Counted from the stretch's first letter, positions 34,464-47,778 are shown. The stretch is DNA of 64,000 nt from Cunninghamia lanceolata (GCA_027924645.1 BSBN01001017.1:4924501-4988500); one strand, 5' to 3'. The notes: generated from the letters alone by a model not told the origin. Program-made: numbers and translations.

Positions 34464-34736
34464 TCAAAGATTACATGACATCATTGGGCTAGGAAAAAAA
34501 GTTTCGCATGAAAACCCTTCATTGTCTACTATAAAACAGATTTTGCAGGACAACATTCGCTGTACAAAATATTTTTTCCCTAAATACAGCGACTCAACAA
34601 AGCCTGCTAAAATGTAGGCCTTTTCCAGGTGCACCCGGATCCTCACAAATAAGGTAAGCCGAGTTACCAAAAGGCCAAACCCGCCAACCAAAATTGAAGA
34701 ATACATAAAAAGATTAGAATTGTACGCCACATACAC
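34464..34736 (-). CDS. Conserved short ORF in repeat A, function unknown
   Basis: 90 residues beginning MYVAYNSNLFMYSSILVGGFGLLV, with a hydrophobic N-terminal stretch that could be a membrane segment or signal anchor. The copy in A' (40251-39994) keeps the frame for about 80 residues with few changes, then differs by an indel in an A-run. Conservation may only reflect recent duplication. A third, diverged DNA copy at 11005-11220 does not keep the frame. Probably not a functional gene; it could be the first exon of a captured gene. Confidence 0.25.
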   Translation of the reverse strand: MYVAYNSNLFMYSSILVGGFGLLVTRLTLFVRIRVHLEKAYILAGFVESLYLGKKYFVQRMLSCKICFIVDNEGFSCETFFPSPMMSCNL

Positions 34737-35400
34737 ACAGAATGCACATCAGCCCTGCAACATTTTTCAAGAGACAACAGAGAAGAAGCATGTTATAGCG
34801 AACACTTACAGTTTCAGTTCACAATTTCCCTAGGGTTTCTCTTCAATGTATTAACCTCTACAACTTAAACCCTAACCCTTATTTTATTGATCCAAGCGAA
34901 GCGAGGGCCAAGTGGACTTAAAAAGTATTTTTTATGGATCAAAGCAACTAAGTTAAGGGGCCAGCCTAAGGCTATTTAACTCGAACAAACTACTAAAGGT
35001 GTAACAAATTATAGCAACTTGCAACTACACAATGTGCCTTGCAATTACTGTGGTAACTAAACATATTTAAGTTATAAGGTAATTTTAATTGTGTTTTTTT
35101 AATAGGAGGGGATTTGAAAACTTAATGTCTAAAAAATCAAGTGAGTCTCTCTATAACCTCCTACCTATTAGTTAATTGGGTGACAGAAGAAATTGTATCT
35201 ACCATGTCAATGGGATCGTGGGCCCTCGAGGATTCAAACCTAGGTTGCATGTTGTTAAATGCTCAACACTAACTGATCAATCTAACCCCCAAGGACTTAA
35301 CCTTGTATTAATATAATATGAATTTTAAAAACTAATGATTATGCTTTCTGAGTATTGATTTATTCATTTGAAATGGTTGAAAAATCAATCATACCCTACA

Positions 35401-36099
35401 ACTATTTTAGGTATTTAATTGAATGATTAAACAATCAATAACAATTAGATCTAAATTAATAGGGTTGAAATTAAATATAGTGAGTAAACTCAAAATAATT
35501 AGAGATCCTTAGCTATTTTAACGAGATTATGTCAATGTATAATGACAATGTTGTTTTAGTTGAATTAGGAATTTAGTTATGGATATGCAATCTAGAACTT
35601 GTGACGAAACCTAAACTATAAGTTGTCTGGTATATGACATTTTTCCTTCATGTGGCCTAATCCAATATGGTTTTCATGTTGTGACGAAACCTAAACTTTA
35701 AGTTGTTTGATATACGACACTTTTCCTTCATGTGGCGTAATCCAATATGGTTTTCCTTAATAACATGTCAAGCCCATTTTTTAATGATATAAAATGAAAG
35801 ACCTCTCTCTCTCTCTCTAAACTTGGAACTATTTTAGGAATTTAATTGAATGATTAAGCAATCAATAACAATTAGATCTAAATTAATAGGGTTGAAATTA
35901 AATATAGTGAGTAAACTCAAAATAATTAGAGATCCTTAGCTATTTTAACGAGATTATGTCAATGTATAATGACAATGTTGTTTTAATTGAATTAATGACA
36001 CTTTTCCTTCATGTGGCGCAATCCAATATGGTTTTCCTTAATAACATGTCAAGCCCATTTTTTAATGATATAAAATGAAAGACCTCTCTCTCTCTCTCT
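35401..36099. repeat. Nested internal duplication in repeat A
   Basis: Block 35401-35566 recurs at 35828-35995 (offset 427) almost unchanged. Between them, a block of about 75 bp starting GTGACGAAACCTAAACT occurs twice (about 35600 and 35679). Two CT microsatellites (35803-35818 and 36083-36099) close each half. A' has one copy of each block, so A expanded after the copies separated. Confidence 0.85.
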
Positions 36100-36101
36100 A
36101 A

Positions 36102-38712
36102 AATTGAAAAGGTAACTCTAAAAAATAGAAATTATCTAAAAATTAATAGAAAACCTTTATAAATTTCATTGCCATGAACAACTAATCTGGGGAATGTAGA
36201 CAAGGCAACTGCTCCTTCAACCACCTTTCGAAACAAAGCAGTAGACTGGACTGCTGCAAAGGGAAGTACATAGTTATACCCAAACACGGTAGAAGTGGTG
36301 TCCTTGTCTGTGTTTTGTGCAATGTGAATACCACCAGATACATTATTTAAAACTTAAATGAGCTTGCAAAGCGTAAGAAGTTAGAACTACCATAATGAAG
36401 AAATTTTTGAGAATTCAAAATATTGAGCCATCTCACCAGATTGCCATTAGCTATCTTTATCATGGATTTTACAAATCAATCTTCAAGTGAAAAGCAAACA
36501 TCAAGACCTGTGATGCATCTTTTACATCCACTAATGGTACAAACAGGTAGAGAACACAATTTTAGAGTTCAAAGTGGCAAATCACCACAATTACAATTAC
36601 CTGGTAATAAAGTCCTCAGCTACCTCTTGAAAACTACTAAAGTCACACAATAAATAGATAGACCGTATACCAGTAGAAATGGCAAGCTCATCTAACATTG
36701 TTTCTTCTTCAGGTGGAGCAAGGAGGGCAATGTCATGCGATAGGTACCTAGTTTCAAATCATATCATATCTGATTATGTCATCATATCATATTATATAAT
36801 ATTCTATCATATCAATTACGAATTTCGATCTTCTCCTCTCGTAACGTGCGGATTATAGATTTTGACCATACCATGGAGAAGTTTGCATATGCACTTACAA
36901 AATAAAGTTTTTCTGGTGTAAAAGGCTTTATATTAGTTGGGTAGGGAAAAAGAGGCCCGCAAAAATCGGCAAAAATTTGGCGAGAACATTGAAAAATCGA
37001 CAAAATAAAATAATTGGACGCTACTTCTCTTCCCTATTAAATATTATCTTCGCAGTAGGAAAGAGTAGGTAAGTTTTAATTTTTTTATCGTACTTCAATA
37101 CATTATTTAATAACTATATATTTTACTATAATTATCTAATATGATAATTATGTAATATTTATATAACTACAATTATATAAAATTCATGAAAAGTAGTTAA
37201 TTAAGATAATTGAGGTAATAATTATAATTAGATTATAATAAAACCATATAATTTAATTATATAGATATAATATTATATCTACTAATGTCTACATATGTTT
37301 TAATATAATCTTAATATTTTAAGATTATATGAAATTCCTAAAGCCAATCATATATCGTTATTATATAATTGTTTTATAATAATATGTAGCTAATAAGATT
37401 AGTGATTATAGGTTAATTATTAAGAATGACAAAAGATAGTATTAATTTAAACCTTCTTCGAAATAAATAAAACTTAAATCTTCCTGTAGATATTATTTGT
37501 AAATACATAGCAGATAGGTTTAAGTCTTATTTACTTCGAAGAAAGTTTAAATTAATTCTATCTTTAATCTCTTTTAATAATTATCCTATAATCACTAATC
37601 TTATAAGCTACAGATTAACTATAATTAACTATATATGTAAATCGAGATTGATTGGCTTTAGGAATCTCATATAATCTTAAACATATGTAGACATTAGTAG
37701 ATATAATATTATATCTATATAATTAAATTATATGGTTTTATTATAATCTAATTATAATTATTACCTCAATTATCTTAATTAAACATTTTCCATAAATTTT
37801 ATATAATTATAATTATTATAATATTACATAATTATCATAATACATAATTATAATAAAATATATAGTTATTAAATAATGTATTTAAGTACAATAAAAAATT
37901 AAAACTTACCTACTATTTCCTACGGCAAAAATAATATTTAATAAAGAAAAGAAGTAGCGTCCAATTATTTTATTTGGCCGATTTGCTATGATCAAAATCC
38001 GTAATCCACACATCACGAGGGGAAAAGATCGAAATTCGCAATTGATATGACAAAATATAATATAATATGATATGACAGAATCAGATATGATATGGTTTGA
38101 AACTAGGTACCTATCGCATGACATTGCCTTTCTTGATCCATCGCATGACATTGACTTTCTTGATCCTCCTGAAGAAGAAACAATGTCAGATGAACCTGTC
38201 TTCAGAAACAATGTCAGATGAACCTGCCATTTCTACTAGTATAAGGTCTATCTATTTATTGCATGACTTCAGTAGCTTTCAAGAGGTAATTGAAGACTTT
38301 ATTACCATGTAATTGTAACTTGTGGTGATTTGCCACTTTGAAATTGTGTTCTCTACTTGTTTGTACCATTAGTGGATGTAAAAAATTGTGTTCTCTACTT
38401 GTTTGTACCATTAGTGGATGTAAAAAATGCATCACAGATATCCATGATAAAGACAGCTAATGGCAATTTGGTACGATGGCTCAATATTTTTAACTCTCAA
38501 AAATTTCTTCATTATGGTAGTTCTAACTTCTTACGCTTTGCAAGCTCATTTAAGTAAGTTTTAACTTCTTACGCTTTGCAAGCTCATTTAAGTAAGTTTT
38601 AAATAATGTATCTAGTGGTATTCATATTGCACAGAACACAAACAAAGACAAAGACACCACGGTAGTTGGATATAACTATTTATGTTTTTTAGAGTTACCT
38701 TTTCAAGTTTAG
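36102..38712. repeat. 2.4-kb near-spacerless palindrome between repeats A and A'
   Basis: The left arm (about 36102-37497) and right arm (about 37500-38712) are inverted copies; pairing TTCGAA 37457-37462 with 37535-37540 puts the centre near 37498. Outer arm markers are AAAAGGTAACTCTAAAAAA (36105 on) against TTTTTTAGAGTTACCTTTT (38685 on), and AAATGAGCTTGCAAAGCGTAAG (left, read in pieces) against its inverse near 38530-38600. The left arm has about 135 bp (36130-36265) absent from the right. The core is very AT-rich. A transcript across it would fold into a long hairpin. No transposase ORF is inside. Confidence 0.88.
38113..38599. repeat. Four short tandem duplications limited to the right palindrome arm
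   Basis: Two-copy tandems: 27 bp at 38113-38166, 28 bp at 38177-38232, 42 bp at 38343-38426, 38 bp at 38524-38599. The left arm has each sequence once. The incidental open frame at 38357-38557 spans two of these and is not a gene. Confidence 0.88.
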
Positions 38713-38726
38713 ATTTCAAAATTTAA

Positions 38727-41345
38727 TATCATTTTAAATTTTAAAAGGTAAGAACTTTATTCTGATCTTTTATTGCCTTTTATCCTAAATTTGGTGGTTT
38801 GATTGTGAAGGAGACCTTTGACTGTAGCTGGTCTTCTGATTTGTTTGACTTTACAACAATCGTTTTGGCTTAATTAATGTGCCAAAAATCTTTTAAAAAG
38901 TCCGCACACGTGCCTGTATACAGATACCAATTTTTTTAGAGGTAAATGATGTTTCAAAATGTAAATTTCTATTATAGAAGGTTGATTTTTCAGATGTTAG
39001 TCAAAACAAGTTGTAGACAATTGTTATACCCCATTTTTCATGCCTAATGCCTCATAAGAACTTTGCACACGTTCTTAAGTAAGTTGGTGTTAGCTCTTGT
39101 AAGCACCTAGCATTGGATTTTTTCTCAATTCACAAGGTGTTGAAGCTCAAGGAAAACATTTTGCATGATATTTCTTCTTGCATATCTATGAATTTCATCC
39201 ATGATTGTGCAGCTGTAGGTGACACAAATTCCGAGAACCATTATACTCAATTATACAAGACATTCAAAAACTTTTCTTTATACAAAACAAAAAGGCAAGA
39301 ATAATTATAGTTATGGCACAAGATTGTGTTTAAACCAACACAAGCAGCAGGTCGTTTGCAATGACCACTTAGAAACGTAATTTAAAAATACAAAAGCTTG
39401 TTACAAATATGCCAATTAATTTAGCTTAGCTTGCCTGTCCAGTAAATTAATCTAAATGGTATTTTTTAATCTCGCTAATTTTAATAAATGGTTTCTACAA
39501 ATGATTAAAGTCATGGAATAACTGCCAAAAACTTCTCTCAAGTTACTAAGCAAACCTGAAGGAACATACCTTACAAACACCTACCATCAATCCAAGCACC
39601 AGCAAATTTCAAGCTTGCCCCTGGTAAAAACAAGTCATTAGAAACAATAGTCTGAATAAACACAAAGGTTTATAAGACTTCAAATATATTCAAATCACAG
39701 TTTCATAATACTTACAAAGTATTCGAAACCCTGGAGGCTGGAAGTCATAAGTCTGCAGATGCTAGGATCTCAAACCCTAACCAAGATAAACAAAAAAAAT
39801 ACAGCAGACGTGTGCCCTTATGGAAAGTTGGGCTCCAGACACAAGAAACGTACAATAATTTAAGAAATGAAAATAAATTATGCGGCCATACCCGAAGAAA
39901 TAAAAACTAAATTGCAACATGGTGAAAATATTTGGCCCTCAGCAAATGCTAATTTTCAACATCGAATATTCAGGTCTCAAAGATTACATGACATCATTGG
40001 GCTAGGAAAAAAAAAGATTCGCATGAAAATCCTTCATTATCTACTGTAAAACAGATTTTGCAGGACAACATTCGCTGTACGAAAGAATTTTTCCCTGAAT
40101 ACAGCGACTCAACAAAGCCTGCTAAAATGTAGGCCTTTTCCAGGTGCACCCAGATCCTCACAAATAAGGAGAGCCGAGTTACCAAAAGGCCAAACCCCCC
40201 AACCAAAATTGAAGAATACATAAAAAGATTAGAATTGTAAGCCACATACACGCGGAATGCATATCAGCCTTGCAACGTTTTTCAAGAGGAGACAACAGAG
40301 AAGCGGCATGTTATAGCAAACGCTTAGGGTTTCAGTTCACGATTTTCCTAGGGTTTCTCTTCAATGTATTAAACTCTAAAACTTAAACCCTAACCCTTAC
40401 TTTATTGATCCAAGCGAAGCGGGGGCCAAGTGGACTAAAAAACGTTGTTTTATTGATCAAAGCAACTAAGTTAAGGGGCCAACATAAGGCTATTTAACTC
40501 GAACAAACTTTTAAAGGTGTAACAAATTATATCAACTTGCAGCTACACAATGTGCCTTGCAATTAGTGTGGTAACTAAACATATTTAAGTTATAAGGTAA
40601 TTTTAATTTTGTGTTTTTTTAAATAGGAGGGGAATTGAAAACTTAATGTCTTTAAAATCAAGTGAGTCTCTCTATAGCCTCCTACCTGTTAGTTAATTGG
40701 GTGACCGAATAAATTGTATCTACTATGTCAATGGGATCGTGGGCCCTCGGGGATTCAAACCTAGGTTGCATGTTGTTAAACGCTCAACACTAACTGATCA
40801 ATCTAACCCCCAAGGACTTGACCTTGTATTAATATAATACTTTTTTAAGCGGGGAATGAATTTTAAAAACAAATGATTATGCTTTCTACAGTACTGATTT
40901 ATGATCCTTCTTAATAATATTTTTTGAGTAAATAGTTCATTTGAAATGGTAGAGAAGTAAATCACATCGTACAATTATTTTAGGAGTTTAATTAAATAAT
41001 TAAGCAATCAATAACAATTAGATCTAAATTAATAGGGTTTAAATTAAATATAGTGATAAACTCAAAATAATTAGAGATCCTTAGTTATTTTAACGAGATT
41101 ATATCAATGTATAATGACAATATTGTTTTAGCTGCAATTGATTATTAGAATTAGGAATTTAGTTATGGATATGCAGTCTAGAACTTGTGACGAAACCTAA
41201 ACTATAACTTGTCTAATATAGGACACTCTTCCTTAACGTGGCCTAATCCAATACGGTTTTCCTTAATAACATGTCAAGCCCATTTGCTAATGATATAAAA
41301 TCAAAGACACACCACATATAATGTTGTATATAATCTCTCTCTCTC
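38727..41345. repeat. Long direct repeat A' (about 2.6 kb)
   Basis: Second copy of repeat A. It carries the conserved minus-strand open frame (40251-39994) and the same leader and intron-like blocks, with single copies of the segments duplicated in A. It ends at a CT microsatellite (about 41333-41348). Small indels throughout show that the two copies have diverged for some time. Confidence 0.8.
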
Positions 41346-41349
41346 TCTA

Positions 41350-43840
41350 CAATCTAATGCATATACAATGGCTAGGTAGGTGGCCTCAAGGAACTTCTTG
41401 TAAACCTATCCCTTCCATATTTGATAGATTAAATGTAGATGTCATTTGTGATAGTGAATGAGACCCATTATGTGACTCAATATGTGTTACTTGCTCCTCC
41501 AATATCCTAACCTACTATAGTAGGTGGGCTATCTAAACATTTGTAATGCTTGACTTCTCCAACAAAGTACCTCCATTGCGCTACAATATGGCAATGAGAT
41601 CTACTACCAAACTTGTGCATCCTCTACCTCATACTATAACTACTCTCTCTGACTATGCTAACTAGACCTCTCTTGTGGCAACTCATCCCTATTTCACATA
41701 ATCCTCTATTGATCTCATTGTCACCTATCTCACTTCTACTAGATTCTACTCCTCTGTACCCATTGTCTGTCTAACCTTAGTTGATATCTCTCTACTCTCA
41801 ATGTCTCCCCCTCACAATGTTTCATCTAGCTTCTCCTGGAGCACATCCCTCTCCAATTGTAGGGCCTTCCTCTCCCTTTACAAGTTGACACTCTCTCGGG
41901 AGGCAACATGTAACATAGCCTATACCCAACTCATTGGATCAAAAAAGAATACAAAGTGTCATGCCTCATCATGAGCCTACTCAATCTCATCTACTCCCAC
42001 CTCAAGAAGGTCTCATATTGATGCCAAGATCAATGTCATCCACTCCCTAACACTCCAAGGTATACAACATAAATGTCAACAATGTTGAAATTCTCAAATG
42101 ATTTAATTCTAAATTAAAACAAAAACTAATTATGCTATATTTCCCACGTAAATCTCGAAACATATAGTCATCTTCATCTATCTCCCACAATAAAGCTATC
42201 TCTAGCAATCCCTCTACATTCTCCTCTCCTCCTCGGTCTCCCTCATCATTGACATCAGCCTTATACTCCATGGGGGCAGGTTCTTCTACACATCCTCCCA
42301 CATCTCTTCCTCCTCTCTCTCCTCCCCTTACTCCCTTGGGATATAGTGATGCCAGACATGTGGAAGATCACTATTGACTTCACTCTATTATAGCCTTGGA
42401 ATCATCAACTCAAACAATGGTTGTGATACATCTTGCTCTCATTGTGCTTGTTCCATCACCCCAAACTACTTTAATACAAACTCATAGAAAAATCTATCTA
42501 GTGTGGTCTCATGTTTAGCATCCCATCTCATCCTCTGAATCCTCCCAACTAGTGTTTATCCTCTAGCCATCCCATCATCAATTGTAGGGTTTGGAAATAA
42601 TATCTACCTCAACTAGTATATCAAAAGTCTATCTCCAATCATCCAAATACCTCAACCTCCATCTAGCCAGTCCATGTGTACTCCATTGATGTGTATGAAT
42701 AATATCATCACCTACCTTCCTCAATAATCCTTGGGGTTTTGTCACTGTAGTATGATCGAAGTCCTAGATTTGTGATAATGTACCTGATACAATACATCAA
42801 CTTGAGTCCCACATAAAGTGATTTATGGCATGGTATACACACACCAACATGAATCTTCCCCATAAGAAAATTATGCCCTACTCCTCCATGCTCCTACTAA
42901 CATGTCCTATCCTAATTGAGAATCACACCCTAGCCATCGGCAGCTACCAACACTATCATTAAAACCATTGACCACTTGTGCACTCTCATCACATCACCTT
43001 GCAAAATATCCCTAAGTGGGATGCGCTTCCCCTATATGTATCCAAGTCAACCTATACAATACACATATGAGTTGATTTTACAATGTTTATGCTTCAAATA
43101 GGAACATAAAATAGAATTGAATCTTGTTGTTCTAAACTATAAATCAAACCTAATCAAACCAAAATAAGAATGGAAGAAGTAACGAGAATAATTAATAGAG
43201 AAAGAATGACACAAGATGTATCTTGGGAAAGCCCTTTTGAGAAAGAAAAAAAATTAGCATCAAATATAGATCTAACTATGTTAACTCTAAACAAATCTTA
43301 AAATACAATGAGATGAGTGTCACTAGTGTCAACACTCTAAACCTACAATACCATCCAATGCAATGCTAAACCTCTACATAAATACCTACATTTATAGGAG
43401 ATGATCCATCCATAAAACCACTTATGGTTTCCACTAAACCATGTTCTTCCAAAGGGGCCATCCAAGTATGGTTAAGGAGACCATTCAAACCCAAGTGATG
43501 AGAGACATTTACATCCATTTTATCCCATATTCTAGCCTTTTCCATACACCTTAATACCACCTTCATACACCATTTTCATACCATATCATGTATTTTTACC
43601 ACCTTTGTACTACGTGTGATTAAATATAAATAAGGGATATTTAATATAGTTTTGAGGTAAAATAAGATAAAATAATTATTGGATTGTATTTACTAACAAG
43701 CATTGTCATTATAGCCTTGGAAAATAATTCCTACAACATATCAAGAAAGATGGAACATACAGACTCCCTGTCACCCCTGGGTGTAATTGCCAGCAATATA
43801 ATTTCAGCTCATAAATAATTTCTACTTCATTTATATTTTT
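41350..43840. other. Non-coding stretch, C/T-biased on the plus strand
   Basis: From about 41370 to 42400 the plus strand is rich in CT and CTCCC tracts. Two minus-strand open frames (42301-42047, acidic; 43566-43366) have no family signature. I could not establish a gene or an LTR. Confidence 0.4.
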
Positions 43841-43844
43841 AATA

Positions 43845-44337
43845 TGTTGTTGTAATGGCCACGAGCCAGAAATAAATCTCACGAATTATTTTGTAACATA
43901 TTAATATGTTTGTTATGTTGTTTGGTAACAAACCAAACCAACTCCTCTATTTTAGGTTGATTATTTCCCTATACTTTAGATCTCTCTAATTCGTGAGATT
44001 TCAAACCATGGAAGAGAGAGGAGAGTCATGAATGTAGGGACAACTATGTAAATTTGGTAAATAAGTTACATGCCTTATTCATTATATAAAGGTGATGCCA
44101 TAGGCGTGAGGATATGATAGAATAGCACAGGAATAATGTAACAGCAAGGAGTGCAGAAAAGGCATGAAAGTGTAGGCTGGAAAATAGCGTAGAATCTGAA
44201 ATATAGCGCCACAAAATGTAACTGCAGAAGGAAAGCTAGAGTCTACAACAGAAATAAAGATTGTAATATGTTCTGTTCAAATAAATATATGTTGTTCATG
44301 ATCTGAGTTCTGTAGCTCAGTGTTTTAATCACACTGT
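43845..44337 (+). mobile_element. Candidate solo LTR
   Basis: Starts TGTTGTTGTAATGGCC, has CATTATATAAAGG (TATA box) near 44088 and AATAAAG (possible polyadenylation signal) near 44254, and could end at TTTTAATCACA near 44337. About 490 bp, no coding, no PBS after it. No target duplication found, so both edges are tentative. Confidence 0.45.
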
Positions 44338-44339
44338 GG

Positions 44340-47150
44340 AAGGAGAGGAGGGCCCACTCTCACAAAGCGTTCATTTGTAAATTGTAGTGTGCCGAATCGA
44401 TTTTATTTAGGATTAAAATATAATGGTTTGTAATAATTTAGAATTTGTTGTTTTGATTCTAATAATATTTAGTTCTTTAAAATTATATTTTCTCCTACAG
44501 TTCCTGTAGCCAGAATGCAATTTTAATGCACATTTCCTATAGCAGTTTTAAATGATAATTTTGCTTTAATTAGAATAGTTGCCTTTCATCCACTCACCTC
44601 ACTATCTACAGCCCTTGCGCATACAACCATAACGCCTTTTGCAAGTTTACGCCCCCAAATTGACATGTAGACCAAAATGAAGTTTTAGTCATTATACATT
44701 AAATCTTTCTCATTATTTACCCTCAATTTCGGCCTACCACCAAGTGCCACCTTTCATGCATGCAAGTGTAACTCCCACCTTTGACTAGTCAAACTAGGTG
44801 CTCCATTTGGAATATGCAACTCCTCTTTTGCGATGATCTTAACGTAATTCTCATAATAGATAGTCCAAGATGCTTTTCCTAGTCCAATATGTAACCCCCT
44901 TTTCAATGCTCACTTACACTTGTTATAATCTAATTCACAAGTGGTGTAATGTGTTCTAAGGAATCTCATGGATTCCTCCAAGGGTGGTGCCCCATTCTAT
45001 GAGTGTCCTACAATTAAACACACTATAAATTATTAAATAATGTATTGCACAATACATAATCCTAGCAATATGCCTCTCTGTGCAATCTTTGACATCTATC
45101 TAAGACATGATGCATGCCTCACACTAACTAGCAATCTCAAAATATGCCCCACATCATCTAAAGTGATAATCATCTCCTTTATTCGAAGATAAAATGTGCC
45201 TGAGTCTGAATCCTATCTCTCTACTAATGTTGCAAGCATCTCTACATAGTACTACATCTAAGGCAACTTCTAATTTTTATGTACCTCATGCCAACATTGT
45301 TAATAATCACAACAATATACAAATTATCAACAAAACACATAAAATCATAGAAACATCTTCAATACACTCATTAATTTCATTGGCAACAGAAACATCTTTT
45401 GGAAGGGTCCCTTTTTGTAGTGCTTCTAGTTTAACACAAAGAGGAGCAAGTCAAGCACTTACCCAATTAGACCATCTAATAGATGTCATATACTATTTAT
45501 GTGTGAGTGTAAATACATCCACATATCATTCCATTAACTCTTCCAAACCTTCTAGAGTTTCTAGAATTGATTCCAAATCTTCTTAAAATGTTGAATATCT
45601 TGATCAATTATTTGTACCCCTTCTATTGGCTACTATGTTTTAATCATATCTATCTATCTTTTATTTGTCGTGTTTGTAATGTTTAGAATATGACTCAAAC
45701 ACAATGTGGGTGAGTGAGACTCTAACGCAACACATGCATTGCACCCTTGCTAAAAGTGTCAGTTGAATCACCCCTACTCTTATAGGAAAGGCCAACTAGA
45801 TAGGGATGGTTTAGACTAATTACTCTCTTCATGTCAAAGAAAAGTGTCATAGGTGACAATGAGGTTGTTGTGTTGTGTTTGTTGAATGTTGAATTGTTGA
45901 GTTTGTGTACCTCATGGTGAGATCGAGGGTTTCCTTGATGTTTTCTATGTTTGATTGTTTGATTTGAAAATGTTGGTTGATTTGTTGACCTCATGGTGAA
46001 ATCAAGGGTTTGAATGTTGAAAACGTTGTTTGCCTTGTGATATGATAGAGGATTCCATTTTGTTTTTGTGTTTTTGAATATTTGGATGAATCTCTAAATG
46101 CAACTAATAAATTAAATGAATGCAAGCTTTTCTTTTCCCAATTTTTATGGTGATCTAATTACTATGAAAGGAAATATTATACAAACTATATGACTTTTTT
46201 CTTAATGCAATTTAGCTGTCTTTGTGTTTTTAAAGTTTTGAGTTCTAATCTAATTAAACAAATTTGCAACTGCTCTAAGCAAAACATGAACTTTAATCTA
46301 AGGAAAGCAACTAACTCTATTCTATCTCTACTATATCAAGAGAAAGAAAAACAACATTTTACTTTCTCAAGAGCAAGATGTGAGCTAATTACTAATAAAA
46401 CAATAAAGAACTTGTGATAATGCATTCCAGTGATAGGCTATGTCCTTAGAGGTCCTATAGCAACCTTCTCCTCCTTTACAGCAGTGGGGTCCTCCTCTTA
46501 GTGACAGGGATTAAAAAAAGGATGTGAGGAAATGAAAAATTGGCTTATAAGCAATAACAAATTTGAAGGGAAAAGAAGGCTCTCTAGGTCCTATATGAGC
46601 ATAAAAATCCTAAGGGGAGAAGCTATACATAAGCTTGAAGTTCCTAAGAATGCATGAAAACTACCTCCTCTTAAGGCAATGTTAAAGTTAAATGCTTGAT
46701 ATGAAAAGGCTCTTGAAGTTCTGTGCAAGAAGCTTGGAAGCTTCTATCCTAAACTAAGCTAAAAGATTCGAAGATGCTAGAGCTTGAATTGAAATGCAAC
46801 GAGAAAGAAATGAGATTTTAAACAATGAAGAATGAAGGGATATTTATAGGTAGAAATGAGAGGGAAGAGATGAAGAGATAAGAACTTTGAAAGAATTAGT
46901 TAATTGGAGAAGAAATGGAAACTTTGCCAAGAATAGCCGAGAAGATAAGAAGAAAACTAAAGAGAAAATAGAAACAAATCCGAGGAGATAAGATTTGATC
47001 ATGAGTTCAAAATTGAAAGAAAGCGATAAGACGATGATTTAGCATGAAAAAGCATGAGGAAAAACAAGCTAAAAATCTAGAAGAAAAGCTAAAACTAAGA
47101 GTTATTTCACACATCCAAAAATAATAGTCGCCCCTTTTCCCACGTAGGAT
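44340..47150. other. Non-coding stretch with one short diverged repeat and a candidate minus-strand promoter
   Basis: At about 45909-46005 a CCTCATGGTGAGATCGAGGGTTT-like block occurs twice. From about 46790 to 47100 the plus strand is strongly purine-rich. A minus-strand CTATAAATATCCC near 46838 could be an LTR promoter. The 130-codon open frame at 45194-45586 is Ser/Thr/Asn-rich and unrecognised. Confidence 0.4.
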
Positions 47151-47152
47151 AG

Positions 47153-47205
47153 CCCAAGTGACCCTGCAACTTAAGGACGGGTCACTTGGGTGACCTTGAA
47201 GGTCA
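47153..47205. repeat. Two adjacent perfect inverted repeats
   Basis: CCCAAGTGACCC (47153-47164) pairs perfectly with GGGTCACTTGGG (47179-47190) over a 14-nt loop. Immediately after, TGACCTT-G-AAGGTCA (47191-47205) is a second perfect palindrome. They stand out in an AT-rich context. Confidence 0.9.
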
Positions 47206-47778
47206 AGGGGAAACCTTTGAAGAGGAACTAGAAGGGTTCATTAACTAGTGTAAAAGTTTGGAAACTTAGTTCAAGGTTTGAAGCTTATGGTTAAGGAGGG
47301 GAAAAACATAAGGGACATGTCACCAAGAGTGAAACTATTGAGAAGAGTATATTTCATGCCTATGTGGCCATGATTAGGAACCTCCTTATCATCATCAAAT
47401 TGCCATGTAGGCTTGACACGATTTTGGTACTTACAGTGTCATCACTTGCTTGAGTTATCTTATTTGACTACATGCAGGATATGCTAGGAGCTAAGAACCC
47501 ATTAATAATTAATATTACCAAATTAATATGTGCTTTTAAAAATTAACAAACTCTGACATAAACTCCTAAACTACTAGGTTATGATAACTTAATGCTTTGT
47601 CTGCAATATATTTTAACCTACTCTTTGCATCGACCAAACACTAAGTTAATATGTCATGCACATTTCTTAATGCATCTAGAGTAGTTGCTTGCTCCTCAAT
47701 TTATTTGGTTTTCCTAGCAGTATACTCCATAAGATCCTCTAAAGTCACTCAACTTTCATCACATTCTTAACTTAACTG

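Larger units (their letters stand above)
33205..36118. repeat. Long direct repeat A (about 2.9 kb)
   Basis: Collinear, about 90% similar by eye to A' (38727-41345): shared starts ATCATTTTAAATTTTAAAA, shared middle blocks, shared end AAAATGAAAGAC near a CT run. The strand carrying gene-like signals is the minus strand: an open frame at 34736-34464 (MYVAYNSNLFMYSSILVGGF) is conserved in A', and a CCTAGGGTTT-rich leader precedes it, resembling plant 5' UTR sequence. I recognise no domain. A may derive from a captured gene 5' end or a non-autonomous element. It contains two internal duplications missing from A'. Confidence 0.8.

Noticed and set aside
45194..45586. 130-codon plus-strand open frame as a possible gene
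   Set aside because: Low-complexity Ser/Thr/Asn-rich composition, no domain, no supporting splice or promoter context.
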